A stretch of DNA of 64,000 nucleotides from an uncultured Prochlorococcus sp. (GCA_902624785.1 CACNYU010000003.1:1-64000), one strand, 5' to 3'; numbered from the stretch's first letter, positions 18,478-28,385 are shown. Translations and numbers: made by a program. Notes: generated by a model from the sequence alone, not told the origin.

Positions 18478-19090
18478 TTAATTATAAGATATTTCTCACA
18501 ATACTTTAATTTATTAATAATAACTACCTAAATAAAGAATTTCAAAATGAATTGAAAACACATATACAGGTACTTATGTTAAAAGAAGTTTCCTAAATAA
18601 AAAAAGTTTTAATATCCTCAAGAAAAAATCAAACAAATCAATATAATTATCAAATAAAAAGGTCTTTGATGTAAATCAGCATAAACACGGATTTACTAAA
18701 TAATATACAAGGTATTAGGTTGTATGTATTGAGTTGGAGGCAATCTTTTTATGATTGAAAATCCGCCTGAAATTTAGTGTATTCCCGACAATGGGAATAT
18801 CTTGATAATTAAAGTTCATCAATTAGTCTGATAAGACTTCGTTTTATAATTACTAACGATACAAGTGCTAATTATAATCAAGATTTTCCCGTCATAACTT
18901 ACTTTAAAAATTCATGAGTAAATGAAATTTAATAAGTAAAAAAAACGCTTTTAATAAGCAAATAAAATTTCAAATTGATTCTAAAAAAGATAACTGATTT
19001 TATTGGTTGTCTTTTTTTTTAGAAATAAAATGATATTCCTTCAAATTTTAATGATATAAATATTAAAAATTTATCTGACAATTTTCAAAA

Positions 19091-20278
19091 TTATTTTTTT
19101 GCTAATACTCTATTAATTTCCCAACAACTTATATCAACGCTACAATTTCTATCTAAAGCTTTTTCAGCAAGGCATCTACCTATTAATGGTGCAAATTTGA
19201 ATGATTGACCTGAACCTCCAGAAAAAACAGTAATATTTGACTTGGGTTTATCAAGGATAAAATTTACGTCGCTTGTCATTGTATAGGGGCTTACAAAAGT
19301 TTCATCACAGCCAATTACACCATTTATATTATTTAAAATAAAATCATCCAGCATTTTTTTCAAAGGATCTATAAAAGGATTTTCCATTGACTTATTATCT
19401 ACCCCAATAATATTTGGTGGGGCCCAGTCTATTCCTACTTTTATTCTTGGAAGATTATTTTTATTTCTACTTAGAACAGGAAAGCCATAATATAATCCTC
19501 CATCTTCATTCCTTGATTTTTGAAAACAAAACCATTGAGGATAACTATTAATAAATTTCTCTTCAACCAAATAATGAGCCCAAAGCATAGGCCATATTTT
19601 AATATCAAGCTTTAAACCTATATTTTCTAATAGCTGGTTAGTCCACATTCCAGAAGCGACAATTAGTTGATCGAAAGTAACAGAATGATTTTCGATAATT
19701 TCAAGTTCATTATTTTTTTCATTAATTCTTTTTATTCTGCAATCTTCAAATATCTGATTACCATTTCTTTTTATAATTTGTATCCAATTCTCAATAGCTA
19801 TATTACTTAAGATTGCTCCTGCGCTTGGTTCAAATAGGCCAACAAAATGATCTTTAGGTTTGATAGGAAATCTTTCCGAAATCTTTTCTGAAGATAGAAA
19901 CTCATATGGAATTTTCTGCTCATCCATGACTTTTTGAGCTCCAGGGATAGAACCTTCAATTGTTTCTTCATCCCAAGATTCTCCATAAAAGAGTAAACCA
20001 TGTTCCTTCCTAAGAGGTTTATTTGATAATAATTCTAGTTCTGACCATAGTCTATTTGATTCCTTAGCAAGTTTACAAAGGACTGGATCTGAGTACATCT
20101 CTCTATACATTCTTGACTCACCAAAACTACTTCCATCAGCATTAGCAATTTTTTGAGCTTCAAATACAGCAATATTTTTTATACCCATTTCACTTAGTGT
20201 TGCTGCAGCACTGAGGCCAGCCATACCACCACCAATAATTGCTATATCTATATGTTTTGGGATACTAAGATTATGCAT
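19091..20278 (-). CDS. FAD-dependent oxidoreductase, monomeric sarcosine oxidase/N-methyltryptophan oxidase-like (DAO family)
   Basis: DIAIIGGGMAGLSAA dinucleotide fold; GSSFGESRMYREMYSDPVLCKLAKESNRLWSELE; FSGGSGQSFKFAPLIG. Confidence 0.85.
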   Translation of the reverse strand: MHNLSIPKHIDIAIIGGGMAGLSAAATLSEMGIKNIAVFEAQKIANADGSSFGESRMYREMYSDPVLCKLAKESNRLWSELELLSNKPLRKEHGLLFYGESWDEETIEGSIPGAQKVMDEQKIPYEFLSSEKISERFPIKPKDHFVGLFEPSAGAILSNIAIENWIQIIKRNGNQIFEDCRIKRINEKNNELEIIENHSVTFDQLIVASGMWTNQLLENIGLKLDIKIWPMLWAHYLVEEKFINSYPQWFCFQKSRNEDGGLYYGFPVLSRNKNNLPRIKVGIDWAPPNIIGVDNKSMENPFIDPLKKMLDDFILNNINGVIGCDETFVSPYTMTSDVNFILDKPKSNITVFSGGSGQSFKFAPLIGRCLAEKALDRNCSVDISCWEINRVLAKK

Positions 20279-21327
20279 TAATTTAAGAATGACTTACCTA
20301 TTATTTCTTTTCTTTCATTTTGCATTAGACATAAAATTTCTTTAGATTCTAAACCACTTTGTTCAAGAGATAAATAAGTAAAACATTTCTTCCTAACTTC
20401 CTCTTGCACGAAATTATATACTTTTTCGGGAGAGGTTCTAGTCCATGCATCAGGCGCATATTTCTCAATAGAGTCAGCAATTACTGCTCCTGCATTAACA
20501 AGTGGATCAGGAATAATTACTACGTTTGAATCTATAAGTTTTACAGGGATTATATTATTACTAAAGGGGGCATTAGCTGCTGAAATAATCGCTTTAGTTT
20601 TTAGAAGGGATTGAGCAATGCTTGTATTTATAAGCCCTGAAATAGAGCATGGAAATATTACATCAAAATTCTGTCGATACCAATTCTTATTATTTCCAAG
20701 TGATATTACTCCAGGAATATTAGTCCTTTCAATGTCAATATCCACTACAAAGGTTTTTATTTTTCTTTTAACAAGTTCTGATGCAACAATTCGTCCAACC
20801 GATCCACATCCATGTACCAGAATTCCATTAGGAAAATCTTGTTGAAAACATTTCTGAAATGCTTCAAATGCGCCTATAACACCCATCCCAGTAGCAGTAC
20901 TCGCATCAACTTTACTATTAATAGCTGCTAAAACATGAGGAGTTAGTTTAAATAATTTCTCCATATCATTAATATTTGTATTCAAATCACATCCTGTTAT
21001 CATCTTTCCTTGCAAATTTTGAAGAAGTTTAGATGTTATAGATATAAGTTTATCCTTGACCAATGAAATATCTGAAGATCTAGCAACAACTTTTCCACCC
21101 GAAAAACCAGTAGAGTAAAGACTATGTTTGCTCTTCATAAGATTTGCCAATCTAAAACCGTCCTGAATACACTCCATATCTGTTTCATAATTTAGGAGTC
21201 TTAATCCTCCATTAGCGGGATGTTCCTCAAGTTTATTTTCTGCCACAATAAAAATAGATAATTCCTCACTTATATATTCGGCAAGTATGCCAACTTCACT
21301 TTTCTGTTGAGTCTGTAAATTAAGCAT
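20278..21327 (-). CDS. Glu/Leu/Phe/Val(/Trp) dehydrogenase family protein
   Basis: PANGGLRLLNYETDMECIQDGFRLANLMKSKHSLYSTGFSGGK; GKMITGCDLNTNINDM; ILVHGCGSVGRIVASEL; FDVIFPCSISGLIN; VNAGAVIAD. Confidence 0.85.
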   Translation of the reverse strand: MLNLQTQQKSEVGILAEYISEELSIFIVAENKLEEHPANGGLRLLNYETDMECIQDGFRLANLMKSKHSLYSTGFSGGKVVARSSDISLVKDKLISITSKLLQNLQGKMITGCDLNTNINDMEKLFKLTPHVLAAINSKVDASTATGMGVIGAFEAFQKCFQQDFPNGILVHGCGSVGRIVASELVKRKIKTFVVDIDIERTNIPGVISLGNNKNWYRQNFDVIFPCSISGLINTSIAQSLLKTKAIISAANAPFSNNIIPVKLIDSNVVIIPDPLVNAGAVIADSIEKYAPDAWTRTSPEKVYNFVQEEVRKKCFTYLSLEQSGLESKEILCLMQNERKEIIGKSFLN

Positions 21328-22379
21328 TAAACTTTCTCCATCATGAGGTGATGTTCTACATAATCAAGACTCCAATTTTCAGGATCATTACTTATTCGTT
21401 TTGTTAAGCGATTAAAAAGTATATCAACCGGATTTAAGTTCGCATGATTATTTTTATCTAAAGCAGAAATAAAACTATGTCTACTCCAGCTTCTTATGGT
21501 TTCCATTAATCCTATTGAAAATTCCTCAGTATTTTGATTAACTTTCCACTTTTTCTTATATGGACAATCTACATATACAGTTCTTTCCTTAATTAGTCTT
21601 AACCCTTTTTTATAAGCTGCAGAATCCTTATTAATTAAAGGCGAGATAAACTCTTCAGGAGACTTATAAAAATTCTGGATCGTACCTTTCTGATATTCAG
21701 TTTCTGTAATAATATTTTCTTCAAGCAACTCTTTCCAAATAGCATGAATTTCATCATGAACATTCACTGTCTTACCACCATTATTCCCGAGATATCTATT
21801 TTCATTATCTCTAGATAAATTAACTGTAAGGAATTTTCCACCAATTTTAAGTTCTTGACTTCTAATATCAAGGATTTGATTCCAGTCATATAATGCTTGC
21901 TTTAAAAAATCACTTCTTGCAGTTTGATTATTTGATGCGAGTACATGAGTATGATCATTGAGATTCTCAACCTTTTTATTAAGCCAATGCATAGCTGTAG
22001 CTGAGAATCCAAAATCAATAAATCCAGAAGGAACAAGCTGATCATAAAAACTACCAGCGCATAAAAAAGTCTTTACTAATTCATTATTAGTTGATTGGAT
22101 TGATAAGTTATTAATTAAAGCCTGATTGTCATTTGAATAAAGATCATTGCCTATCAAAGTAATCTCAGTAGATTGATTCTTTTCGTGTATATTATTTATA
22201 ATATTCTCCCAAAACTCAGACGCGGTGCCACCATCTGCAGCACCATAATCCATTAAAATAACATTTTCGCTTATATTTAGATCAGAGATACATTCTTTCC
22301 CCCAGTCACTTGCAAGATCAATACAGAGCTTTGCACCAGCTGTCTGCTCGCTGTAGCCCTTAGTCATTGCTATTATCAT
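21327..22379 (-). CDS. SABATH-like SAM-dependent carboxyl methyltransferase
   Basis: YSEQTAGAKLCIDLA; VILMDYGAADGGTASEFW; PSGFIDFGFSATAMHWLNKK. Confidence 0.75.
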   Translation of the reverse strand: MIIAMTKGYSEQTAGAKLCIDLASDWGKECISDLNISENVILMDYGAADGGTASEFWENIINNIHEKNQSTEITLIGNDLYSNDNQALINNLSIQSTNNELVKTFLCAGSFYDQLVPSGFIDFGFSATAMHWLNKKVENLNDHTHVLASNNQTARSDFLKQALYDWNQILDIRSQELKIGGKFLTVNLSRDNENRYLGNNGGKTVNVHDEIHAIWKELLEENIITETEYQKGTIQNFYKSPEEFISPLINKDSAAYKKGLRLIKERTVYVDCPYKKKWKVNQNTEEFSIGLMETIRSWSRHSFISALDKNNHANLNPVDILFNRLTKRISNDPENWSLDYVEHHLMMEKV

Positions 22380-22548
22380 AAAATATAAAGAAATTATTAA
22401 GACAGCTTAATGCTACATGGTTAATTTGGTTTCTGCGGTTATTTCCAAAAATGAAGTTTAATAAGGCACAGATAAGTAGATCATATTCTCATATTATTTC
22501 CTTTAAACAAAATATTTTGAATTTTAAAATTACTAGAAGAAAAAAATT

Positions 22549-22701
22549 TTACCAATCAGGATAATTAAAATCATCGCCAATAGGCTCTTCATAGAAATCT
22601 CCTGATTTAAGACCTTTTTTGTAGATATTTATCACTTTTTGATAATTTGCGACCGAGGGGATGAGATCTCCTACATATACTGGATTATCATCTATATTCA
22701 T
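22549..22701 (-). CDS. Hypothetical microprotein
   Basis: MNIDDNPVYVGDLIPSVANYQKVINIYKKGLKSGDFYEEPIGDDFNYPDW*. Confidence 0.5.
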   Translation of the reverse strand: MNIDDNPVYVGDLIPSVANYQKVINIYKKGLKSGDFYEEPIGDDFNYPDW

Positions 22702-22838
22702 CAGTATAAAATTTAATTAATGTTTCTTACATTTTAAAACCAAATCCTCGGTTGGGATTTTTTATTTTTTTAGATTATTTAAAAATAAGTAAATTTATTA
22801 AAAAATAATTTTTAAGATTTGAAATTAATGGAAATAAT

Positions 22839-23054
22839 CTACTTACGAAGAGGTGATCCTCCTTTGCCAAAAAGTAATTTTATTATTTGTTTGAAAATAC
22901 TCGAATCAATTCTCTTATGATTTTCATTTTTAGATAAATGTGAAAGATCTCTATAAAATTTTCTTGTCACTTTATCTTCTTCTTCTGAGGGCCAAAGTAA
23001 TTCCGAACCTTCATCAAATTCTTCTTTATATCTTTCTTTAGACTTCCCCATCAT
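22839..23054 (-). CDS. Hypothetical protein
   Basis: 71 aa ORF. Confidence 0.55.
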   Translation of the reverse strand: MMGKSKERYKEEFDEGSELLWPSEEEDKVTRKFYRDLSHLSKNENHKRIDSSIFKQIIKLLFGKGGSPLRK

Positions 23055-23130
23055 TTATTAATAAATTGATGCGATTAATTAAACATGATACTACTTTGAA
23101 CTTTTTGATTAATTCAATTTTCACATTTTT

Positions 23131-23466
23131 TTATTTTTTTAATTTTCTTAGACTATCTGATAATAAGTATCCAGAATACATTGCAAAGTATCCAATCACT
23201 AAAAATAAACTTACCCTTAAAAAAAATAGAAGATATAAACCTTTATTTAAAATATTTAATAAATCTAAAATCCATCCACTAAAAGTAGTTAGAGATCCAC
23301 AAAAACTAAAGCAAAGAAATAATTTGATTTTTTTTGATACATGAAGATTATTTATAAATCCAAAAATGAAGCATCCTAGAATATTTACAAAAAAAATATT
23401 GTCCATCTTCCACCTAATTAAAGAACCTAAAATAGAACCTGCAGAAATAACAAAAAACTCAAACAT
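23131..23466 (-). CDS. crcB: CrcB family fluoride channel subunit
   Basis: GSILGSLIRWKMD...VNILGCFIFGFINN...FCFSFCGSLTTFSGW. Confidence 0.85.
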   Translation of the reverse strand: MFEFFVISAGSILGSLIRWKMDNIFFVNILGCFIFGFINNLHVSKKIKLFLCFSFCGSLTTFSGWILDLLNILNKGLYLLFFLRVSLFLVIGYFAMYSGYLLSDSLRKLKK

Positions 23467-23853
23467 CTAAAAATTGACAACTAATAATCCAAGAGAAATT
23501 GCTAACAATCCTAAAAATACAGATGAAAAAATAATGATTGAAATATCTTTATATTTTCTTTTAATTGATAATTTGAATAAATCATTAATAAAGGAGGAAA
23601 ATGTACTTAAGCTGCCAGCAAATCCAAAAAGAAATAAAATAACAAATTCTCTATAAATTTTTAAATCACTATTATTATTTAATGATAATGAGGCACCCAA
23701 AATTACTGAAGCAAATAAATTTACGAGTAACAATCTCCTCCTTTTACTTAACTTTATTGAATAAAATCTAGTTATCAAGATATATCTTAAATTTGCGCCT
23801 AGCAATGATCCAGTTGAAATCGCAGAAAAATGAATTAAAGGAGAAATATTCAT
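23467..23853 (-). CDS. crcB: CrcB family fluoride channel subunit (paralog)
   Basis: GSLLGANLRYIL...LLVNLFASVILGASL...FLFGFAGSLSTFSSFIND. Confidence 0.85.
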   Translation of the reverse strand: MNISPLIHFSAISTGSLLGANLRYILITRFYSIKLSKRRRLLLVNLFASVILGASLSLNNNSDLKIYREFVILFLFGFAGSLSTFSSFINDLFKLSIKRKYKDISIIIFSSVFLGLLAISLGLLVVNF

Positions 23854-23935
23854 TAATTTTTAATATTTTATGATTTAAAACTGAATTTAATATTTTTGAA
23901 AATAATAATTTTTATTATCTCTTTTGAATAACTAT

Positions 23936-24319
23936 TCATTTCTTATCAAACAGTTCAAAAAAATCATTTGAATTCATATCTGGATAACTTTTATCTTTAA
24001 CAGCATTTATTGCTTTTGAATAATATCTATATTTCATTTGATAATCACATAACAAAATAATTATCCTCCAATATTTAATAAGAAATCTATCATTTATTTC
24101 TCTAAATTTATATGGGTGTGTTTCTTTTAGCTGAGATTTATTATTTAAATATTTTTTTTCTATCCAATTAAACATATCTTTAGCTTTGCCATTAATTTTC
24201 CCATTTTTAATCCATTTTTTAATATATATTTCATCTCCTTCTTCAATAATCAGGCATTTCTCAGGAGAGGGTAGGGAAAGAGTATGAAACTTCTCTATAA
24301 AATTTTCAACAAGCTTCAT
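23936..24319 (-). CDS. Hypothetical protein
   Basis: 127 aa ORF. Confidence 0.6.
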   Translation of the reverse strand: MKLVENFIEKFHTLSLPSPEKCLIIEEGDEIYIKKWIKNGKINGKAKDMFNWIEKKYLNNKSQLKETHPYKFREINDRFLIKYWRIIILLCDYQMKYRYYSKAINAVKDKSYPDMNSNDFFELFDKK

Positions 24320-24386
24320 ATCATTTATTATTTTTTTTAATTTTACTTAAAATTTATACAAAAAATGGACATTAAATAAATACTTT

Positions 24387-24758
24387 CTATTGGGAATATA
24401 TTATTAAAACTTCATTAATAGGTAAGTTAGTCTTTATAAGCTTACTAAATACTGCCCATTCTTTTATTTCATCTTCTGAAAGTTTATAAAATCTTTTTGA
24501 AAAACATTTATTTAACTCCTTAGGCTTAACTTTAAAAAGATCCTCAATATCTTCGGCACTATAAATATCATTCAGATCGCAAAAATTCCAATTTTGCTTT
24601 TCGTCTTCGGAAAGTATTTCATAAATTGATTCTGGAACTATGACTTCTTCCGTCCAATCTTCTGAATAATTTTTTTTATCAACTTTAAGTTGATCAGTCA
24701 TTCTCCTATTAACTAATTTCAGCCATTCGCAAAAATCTTTTATTTCAACTTCATTCAT
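24387..24758 (-). CDS. Hypothetical acidic protein
   Basis: 123 aa ORF. Confidence 0.65.
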   Translation of the reverse strand: MNEVEIKDFCEWLKLVNRRMTDQLKVDKKNYSEDWTEEVIVPESIYEILSEDEKQNWNFCDLNDIYSAEDIEDLFKVKPKELNKCFSKRFYKLSEDEIKEWAVFSKLIKTNLPINEVLIIYSQ

Positions 24759-24773
24759 CTTTATTATCGATTT

Positions 24774-24878
24774 TTAATCATTTTTTAAACCAATTCCAAG
24801 CCTCAAGGCAAGTGTTCCAGCAAAAATTACTATCAGTAAAGCAGTCGCCATCAGGATTAATTGTTGAGAATTTTCCAT
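24774..24878 (-). CDS. Small single-TM protein, possibly PsaM-like
   Basis: MENSQQLILMATALLIVIFAGTLALRLGIGLKND*; single helix ending ALRLG as in PsaM. Confidence 0.45.
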   Translation of the reverse strand: MENSQQLILMATALLIVIFAGTLALRLGIGLKND

Positions 24879-25031
24879 TAAATTATTTTTATCTGATAAT
24901 TAATATAACTTAAATATATTAGTAAGTATTTATAAAACTACTAAAAAGTAATATTTATGACTCTTCTATTGTTATTAATTATTTAGATACAGATAAAAGT
25001 TGAGATATATTTATTATGTTGTTTATATTCT

Positions 25032-26222
25032 TTGATGAATATAGTTTTTTTACTAATTTCAATATTAACTTTTGTACTCGGTATTAGTTGTCTTTTAATA
25101 GAAATTTATATCTTTAAAAAAGCACCTTTTCTAGAAGTTAATTGTTCTAATAAACCAATCAATACAAGTCTTACAGTAATCATTCCTGCTTATAACGAAG
25201 AAATAAATATAATTAAATGCTTAAATTCATTAAATAAGATATCAAGACCTAGTGTTCAATTTAAGATTTTAGTAGTGGATGACTCGAGCGATGATAAAAC
25301 CCTTCTAGAGGTTGAAAATTTCAAAAATCAAGTCTTTAAGAATCCAGAAGAATTAGTAATCATTTCATCAGGTCCTAGACCAACAGATAAAAAGTGGGTA
25401 GGAAAGAATTGGCCATGTTATATAGGCTCTAAAGAGATCAATTCTAAATGGATTCTATTTATTGATGCAGATGTTGTGGTTGGCGAAGATTGCATTCGTA
25501 AAGCTTTAGCGAAAGCATCCAAAGACAATATAGATTTATTATCACTTGCACCAAAAGTAAGCTGCAACTGTTTTGCAGAGTGGATGGTTCAACCAATCAT
25601 GACTAGTTTGTTAATGATAGGTTTTCCCATCTCTGATACCAATGATAAGAGTAGTGATATCGCCTTCGCCGCAGGCCCTTTTATGCTTTTCAAAAACGAT
25701 TCATATAAATCCATTAAAGGACATGAAGGTACTCATGATGAGGTTGTTGAAGATCTTGCTTTAGCAAAAAAGATTAAAGATAGTAATTTAAAATTAAATT
25801 TTTTAATAGCAATTAATGATATCTCTTTGAATATGTATAAAGATTTCAATACATTAATCGAAGGATGGAGCAAAAATTGGTTTTTAGGTTTAGAAAAAAA
25901 TTTACTTAAGTCATTATCAGCCTCTGTGTTTGTTTTTTTAACTTATTGTATGCCTTGGTTACTACTTAGCATATCAATTATTTTTGCTTTAACAAACCAA
26001 ACTACAAGTTTATTAACTGTAGGTTTTATTTCGTTTCTCTCAATATTTACTTATATATTCAAAAGGTTTTGGTTAAAAGCTCAGTACAATATTTCAGAAA
26101 AATATTGGTTTTTAAGTGGTCTAGGTGGAATAATTGTTGTTTATATAAGCTTACTTTCTATTTATAAAACATATACTGGTAAAGGTTGGACTTGGAAGGG
26201 GAGAAATTTATCCAATTCTTAA
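25032..26222 (+). CDS. Family 2 glycosyltransferase (HpnB-like)
   Basis: VIIPAYNEEINIIKCLNSL; KKWVGKNWPCYIGSKEINSKWILFIDADVVV; C-terminal TM helices. Confidence 0.85.
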   Translation: MMNIVFLLISILTFVLGISCLLIEIYIFKKAPFLEVNCSNKPINTSLTVIIPAYNEEINIIKCLNSLNKISRPSVQFKILVVDDSSDDKTLLEVENFKNQVFKNPEELVIISSGPRPTDKKWVGKNWPCYIGSKEINSKWILFIDADVVVGEDCIRKALAKASKDNIDLLSLAPKVSCNCFAEWMVQPIMTSLLMIGFPISDTNDKSSDIAFAAGPFMLFKNDSYKSIKGHEGTHDEVVEDLALAKKIKDSNLKLNFLIAINDISLNMYKDFNTLIEGWSKNWFLGLEKNLLKSLSASVFVFLTYCMPWLLLSISIIFALTNQTTSLLTVGFISFLSIFTYIFKRFWLKAQYNISEKYWFLSGLGGIIVVYISLLSIYKTYTGKGWTWKGRNLSNS

Positions 26223-26302
26223 CAATCAATCTAAATAAAACATTTAATTTTAAAAATATTCAAATATTTTTTGCTAACTATTAATTAGAGCCTTAACTAT
26301 TT

Positions 26303-26476
26303 ATGAAATTGAAAAAATTGTATTTTAATAATCAAATATTTGAAAAGAGGTCAGTTTTTATTTCTTTATTTGCAATTTCAGCTTTAGTATTTTTTTTAGT
26401 AAAACTATTTTTTAATTTGTACCTTAACAATCCTAATTTTCATATGTTTATTCAAAGCAAAGGAATTTTTCTTTAA
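26303..26476 (+). CDS. Small membrane protein
   Basis: MKLKKLYFNNQIFEKRSVFISLFAISALVFFLVKLFFNLYLNNPNFHMFIQSKGIFL*. Confidence 0.45.
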   Translation: MKLKKLYFNNQIFEKRSVFISLFAISALVFFLVKLFFNLYLNNPNFHMFIQSKGIFL

Positions 26477-26737
26477 TCTCGATTATACAAATTTTATAGG
26501 GTACTAGATTTATTTACCTTATGAACGAATTTATTTTTATAAAGTATTCTTGTTGTCCAAAATATTTTCTGAGGTAAATCTATCTTTCCTAGAATTCGTT
26601 TCTATAAGAACTTATTTGAATAGATTAGTTCATAAATAAAGCTTCTAAAGATAGTTATTTAGATTTTCTATGATACGAAGCAAATATGGTTCATATAAAT
26701 CTTGAAAAAACAAAATAAAGGAATCTTACCTTCATTT

Positions 26738-26863
26738 TTATCCCTCTAATCTATCTGCGTAATCTCTTAATATCTCTGCCATAATTTCAGGTTTGATTTC
26801 TTCCTGATATTTTTTACATAATTCAAAAAACTGATCTAAAAAATCTTTCATTGGTGAGGACAT
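26738..26863 (-). CDS. Hypothetical microprotein
   Basis: MSSPMKDFLDQFFELCKKYQEEIKPEIMAEILRDYADRLEG*. Confidence 0.5.
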   Translation of the reverse strand: MSSPMKDFLDQFFELCKKYQEEIKPEIMAEILRDYADRLEG

Positions 26864-26939
26864 AATGCAAGTTTAAATTACTAATATTATCAAAAATCTA
26901 TTTAATAAAAATTTTATTAACATTATCTTGTGAATTATC

Positions 26940-27191
26940 TTGCTTATTTATAAGTTATGTTTAAGAAGTAAAATTAACATGCCAAAGATTTTTAAACAGA
27001 ATAAGTTTGCTTTATTAGGAGCAAATATTATAAGTATTGCAATTTGGATATTTCTATCATCATTTGTGATTCAATTAATAACATATGACAACGCGCCTTT
27101 CTATATATATAAATTAGGGGAATTATTTAAGTATCTACCACCAATTTGGCTAACTTATTATTTATGGATAGTAAGAAAAGGATTTAGTTAG
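26940..27191 (+). CDS. Hypothetical membrane protein
   Basis: 83 aa ORF, likely start at internal ATG (MPKIFKQNKFALLGANIISIAIWIFLSSF). Confidence 0.55.
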   Translation: MLIYKLCLRSKINMPKIFKQNKFALLGANIISIAIWIFLSSFVIQLITYDNAPFYIYKLGELFKYLPPIWLTYYLWIVRKGFS

Positions 27192-27229
27192 TTTACAAAA
27201 TTTATACATAATAAATCTTCAAAAGTAAA

Positions 27230-27436
27230 TTAAATTCCTTGATATACAGGAGTCAAAATCCCCCCATCAAAATCATCATCATCATCGTTACTGTCATCAG
27301 AAAAGATAATTTGACCAACTTCCAAACCTAAATATAAACAAAATATCCAAACGAACACATCACCACCTGAAAGCCCATATATCCAGCTAATTATTAAACC
27401 GATTAATAAACCTATACCAACAACAAGTACTTGCAA
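27230..27436 (-). CDS. Hypothetical membrane protein with acidic tail
   Basis: 68 aa; SDDSNDDDDDFDGG tail. Confidence 0.6.
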   Translation of the reverse strand: MQVLVVGIGLLIGLIISWIYGLSGGDVFVWIFCLYLGLEVGQIIFSDDSNDDDDDFDGGILTPVYQGI

Positions 27437-27579
27437 TTTTAAAATTTAAGTTCTTAATACCTTAACTTAGTGATCACAATATCCGAGTACCAAAATTATC
27501 AAAGTATTGTGTAAATTGATTATTAAGAAATAAAATTATAACTTAATCAACGCACTCTTATTTTTAAGTAAATCAATAT

Positions 27580-27840
27580 TTATTTCTTGGTGAGAATAAA
27601 ATTTAAAGCCACCCCAAATAGAACCAACATTGATGATACTAATATAAAATTAAATAAATCAATAAGTGATTTATCATTATTGATCCTTAAAAAGGTAATT
27701 AAAAATATAACAGTTGGAAATAATAATATAAATTTTGAGAACAAATCTTCATTCCATTTTTTAAAACTAGTATTCTCTTCATCTTCTTGAAGCTTTTCTA
27801 TAATTTTTTCTAAAGATTTTTTATTTTTTGTCATTTTCAA
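27580..27840 (-). CDS. Hypothetical two-TM protein
   Basis: 86 aa ORF. Confidence 0.55.
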   Translation of the reverse strand: MKMTKNKKSLEKIIEKLQEDEENTSFKKWNEDLFSKFILLFPTVIFLITFLRINNDKSLIDLFNFILVSSMLVLFGVALNFILTKK

Positions 27841-28060
27841 GGTTTTTTAAAAAAGTCAATTAATATCAATTAAATAAATTAAAACTTATATAAGTTTACA
27901 TAAAATATATAATATTTGTTAAGAGAAGTAGTGAGTAAATCATATCAAAAACTAATTTAATTATTTATTTTTTAAAGATAATTATTATGAGAAACTAGAT
28001 ATAAATACTGATGCATTATAAAAATAAATTTGTCAAATTAAAAATATAATTTTATTTTAA

Positions 28061-28228
28061 ATGAATTTTATAGCCGGATTTGAATTCCTCTTCTTATTAA
28101 TGATATTTGGAACGATAAACTATTTGTTAATGCTGAAAAGATATCAACATGATATGAAAAAGAAAAAATTTACCCAAATTAAAAAGATTGCCAAACTTTA
28201 TCCAAAAGGGACTTTTATAAGTACTTAG
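28061..28228 (+). CDS. Small membrane protein
   Basis: MNFIAGFEFLFLLMIFGTINYLLMLKRYQHDMKKKKFTQIKKIAKLYPKGTFIST*. Confidence 0.5.
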   Translation: MNFIAGFEFLFLLMIFGTINYLLMLKRYQHDMKKKKFTQIKKIAKLYPKGTFIST

Positions 28229-28235
28229 TATATTT

Positions 28236-28385
28236 TTATTTCTTATCAGGAGGAATTTCCATTTCACTCTGAATAATCAGTTCTTCTGCAGATAAGAACT
28301 CTTCTTCTGTTATGAGTCCCTTTTTCATTAAAGAAGAGAGTCTTTTAACACCTGCTTCAATAGTTATGCCTTTTTGTTGTTGCAT
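28236..28385 (-). CDS. SHOCT-like small protein
   Basis: MQQQKGITIEAGVKRLSSLMKKGLITEEEFLSAEELIIQSEMEIPPDKK*. Confidence 0.5.
   Translation of the reverse strand: MQQQKGITIEAGVKRLSSLMKKGLITEEEFLSAEELIIQSEMEIPPDKK

Noticed and set aside
18565-18580. GGTACTTATGTTAA as a LexA-like site
   Set aside because: Too many mismatches to AGTACWNWTGTACT and no ORF start nearby
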